Source: an uncultured bacterium (GTDB lineage Bacteria > Verrucomicrobiota > Kiritimatiellia > CAIKKV01 > CAITUY01). Taken from it: a DNA stretch of 7,900 nt. The position numbers and the translations under genes are program-made. Shown piece by piece: positions 7,063 to 7,900 of the stretch (position 1 is its first letter; every line of letters starts with the position of its first letter). The stretch is from contig CAIZMS010000299.1 of the NCBI GenBank assembly GCA_903934155.1, forward strand, positions 1 to 7,900, read 5' to 3'. The notes under the pieces are model-generated. The model did no database searches and was not told the origin of the DNA. It worked only from the letters and a program-made list of their open reading frames with translations.

Positions 7063-7114
7063 CTATTATTTAGTTACACTGTAGTCCCATAAGCACTGGA
7101 TTTTGACAAATAGT

Positions 7115-7140
7115 GCCCCTGTTTTCTAGAAAACCTGGGC
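7115..7140. repeat. 26-base near-palindrome
   Basis: The core GTTTTCTAGAAAAC (7121-7134) is a perfect 14-base palindrome. It is flanked by GCCC (7115-7118) and GGGC (7137-7140), which also pair, with a symmetric two-base CT/CT mismatch between. As RNA it would fold with a CTAG loop. No T-run follows on either strand, so it is not a standard intrinsic terminator. It may be a protein-binding site, part of the insertion-sequence end or a 3' stem of the transposase transcript. Confidence 0.5.
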
Positions 7141-7244
7141 AGATCGGATGCGAGTCATTTATTGATTTTCTGAACATGGCTAATAGTTCCTCCATTTTAG
7201 AACATGTGGCTGTCCCACAGGAAGCCGGGTATGCGGTTTCGGTT

Positions 7245-7900
7245 TCATGTAAACCCCCACAAATAGGCCTGTTGCGGGGCGGCACAAAGGCGACCGGGCG
7301 GTTTGGCTGTCCCATAGAGGTCGAGCAGTTCTCTCAGGTGCCAACGGCGCCACAAAACAGCTCTGACAACGGTGAACAAGCGGGTAAAGCTGTGTTGCCA
7401 GGAATGCTGGAAGGCCAGATAGCGCACCAACAGGTGAGTCAGCAGGCCGGTCCAGACCTGCCATTGCACCGCATTGGCATTATGACCAAGGAAGTCGGCC
7501 AGTTGAATGGTCTGCTTGATTTCCTTGAAAAACACTTCGATATCCCATCGGCATCGGTAGAGTTCCGCCACAGTCCAGGCGCTCCACTCCATGTGATTGG
7601 TCAGGAACTCCAGCACACAATCCTTCCCATCCACCTCAACCAGAGCAACCACCCGTCGCAATGTTTTGGGATAAGATTTGTGGGTAGCATACGTGGTCAA
7701 TTCAATGACCTCATCGCGCAAGATTCTCGGATTATTCGTCGTATCCAAAGTTTTAACCACGCGATAGTTCATGTTGTCCTTCGCGCGACAGACCCAGAAT
7801 ATGCCCTCCCGATCCATGAATGCCAGGTGGTCGAAATCCACATAGGCCTTGTCAAACACCACGATTTCGCCCGCTTGAAGCCCCGAGCACAAGTCTCGCG
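7245..7900 (-). CDS. IS4-family DDE transposase, C-terminal 218 residues (partial)
   Basis: The frame is open to the window edge, so the N-terminus and the first catalytic Asp lie outside. The visible part begins RDLCSGLQAGEIVVFDKAYVD. The Asp of VVFDKAY is the likely second catalytic acid. It is followed by a conserved block FWVCRAKDNMNYRVV. The sequence YRCRWDIEVFFKEIK matches the IS4-family YREK signature exactly (Y-2-R-3-E-6-K), giving the third catalytic acid Glu. The following DFLGHNANAVQWQVWTGLL and FTRLFTVVRAVLW segments are typical of the end of such transposases, in the branch often annotated with DUF4372. It ends naturally at TGA after AYLWGFT, and I see no frameshift or internal stop in this part. 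It catalyses DNA cutting and joining of its own element. It points toward the surface-protein operon and ends 280 bases before it, which suggests an insertion next to it. Confidence 0.9.
   Translation of the reverse strand, partial: RDLCSGLQAGEIVVFDKAYVDFDHLAFMDREGIFWVCRAKDNMNYRVVKTLDTTNNPRILRDEVIELTTYATHKSYPKTLRRVVALVEVDGKDCVLEFLTNHMEWSAWTVAELYRCRWDIEVFFKEIKQTIQLADFLGHNANAVQWQVWTGLLTHLLVRYLAFQHSWQHSFTRLFTVVRAVLWRRWHLRELLDLYGTAKPPGRLCAAPQQAYLWGFT

Larger units (their letters stand above)
6965..7244. other. Intergenic region between transposase and operon
   Basis: This 280-base stretch has no convincing gene. Its operon-side part, about 7000-7080, is clearly more AT-rich than the flanking genes and contains the promoter candidate and two small inverted repeats. 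Its transposase-side part contains the near-palindrome and the possible insertion-sequence end. A Shine-Dalgarno-like AAAGAGGA (plus strand 6969-6976) sits just before the ATG at 6964. Confidence 0.7.
7079..7900 (-). mobile_element. Partial IS4-family insertion sequence, inner boundary uncertain
   Basis: The transposase fragment implies an insertion sequence whose other end is beyond 7900. The near end must lie between the transposase stop (7245) and the promoter candidate (7062). I place it provisionally at 7079, where plus-strand CTGTAGTCCCATAAGCAC begins, because variants of the same core (GGCTGTCCCACA at 7208-7219, GGCTGTCCCATA at 7305-7316) recur further inside. The partner terminal repeat is outside the window, so neither the boundary nor a target-site duplication can be confirmed. 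Confidence 0.35.

Noticed and set aside
7103..7131. Plus-strand promoter from TTGACA at 7103
   Set aside because: No acceptable -10 box lies 16-18 bases downstream, and no plus-strand gene follows.
7241..7255. GGTTT-CATGT-AAACC hairpin over the transposase stop as a terminator
   Set aside because: The stem is only five base pairs, AT-rich, and is not followed by a T-run.
7070..7464. Minus-strand short frames over the transposase end and spacer
   Set aside because: They overlap the clearly conserved transposase in another frame and show no recognisable motif or export signal.

Overview
All genes in this window read on the minus strand, so the biological order runs from high to low coordinates. 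The base composition is balanced to slightly GC-rich. No rRNA, tRNA or housekeeping gene is present. The style of the proteins resembles secreted proteins of the PVC group, especially Kiritimatiellota/Verrucomicrobiota. They are Thr-Asn rich, carry DTDxDGIPD repeats and have an N-terminal WW...QGQ...LATNA motif. One is a very large YD-repeat protein with a 'SGELVQREGPDLSLKSRG' opening. This taxonomic call comes from recalled family resemblance, not from a search, and is tentative.

Layout in transcription order. (1) 7900-7245: the C-terminal part of an IS4-family DDE transposase, cut by the window edge. (2) 7244-6965: 280 bases without a gene. They hold a 26-base near-palindrome, three similar TRTGGGAC-type motifs that may mark the insertion-sequence end, and a good promoter candidate whose spacer is filled by a 7-base inverted repeat. 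(3) 6964-6284: a 226-residue secreted protein with a signal peptide, a small beta domain, two calcium-type DTDxDGIPD repeats and what looks like the first rung of a right-handed beta-helix. (4) 6261-5995: an 88-residue secreted protein built mostly of six-residue LTVxxN repeats. (5) 5987-210: a 1925-residue secreted RHS/YD-shell protein with about 62 YD repeats and two copies of an unrecognised beta domain. It has no RHS core terminus and no toxin tip, and it ends in a single dockerin-like calcium loop. (6) 213-1: the start of a further secreted or anchored protein that overlaps the YD gene by ATGA and runs off the window.

The last four genes are packed with gaps of 22, 7 and -4 bases (16 to the earliest start of the second gene). 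They share one promoter candidate and all begin with an export signal, so they look like one operon for a cell-surface or extracellular assembly. The YD protein would be the large hollow shell and the three others accessory proteins. The absence of the usual toxin end and immunity gene argues against a classic polymorphic-toxin locus. The strongest leads are the four-gene cassette itself, the seven-unit super-period inside the YD array, the duplicated WTW domain, and the replacement of the RHS core end by a calcium-loop tail.
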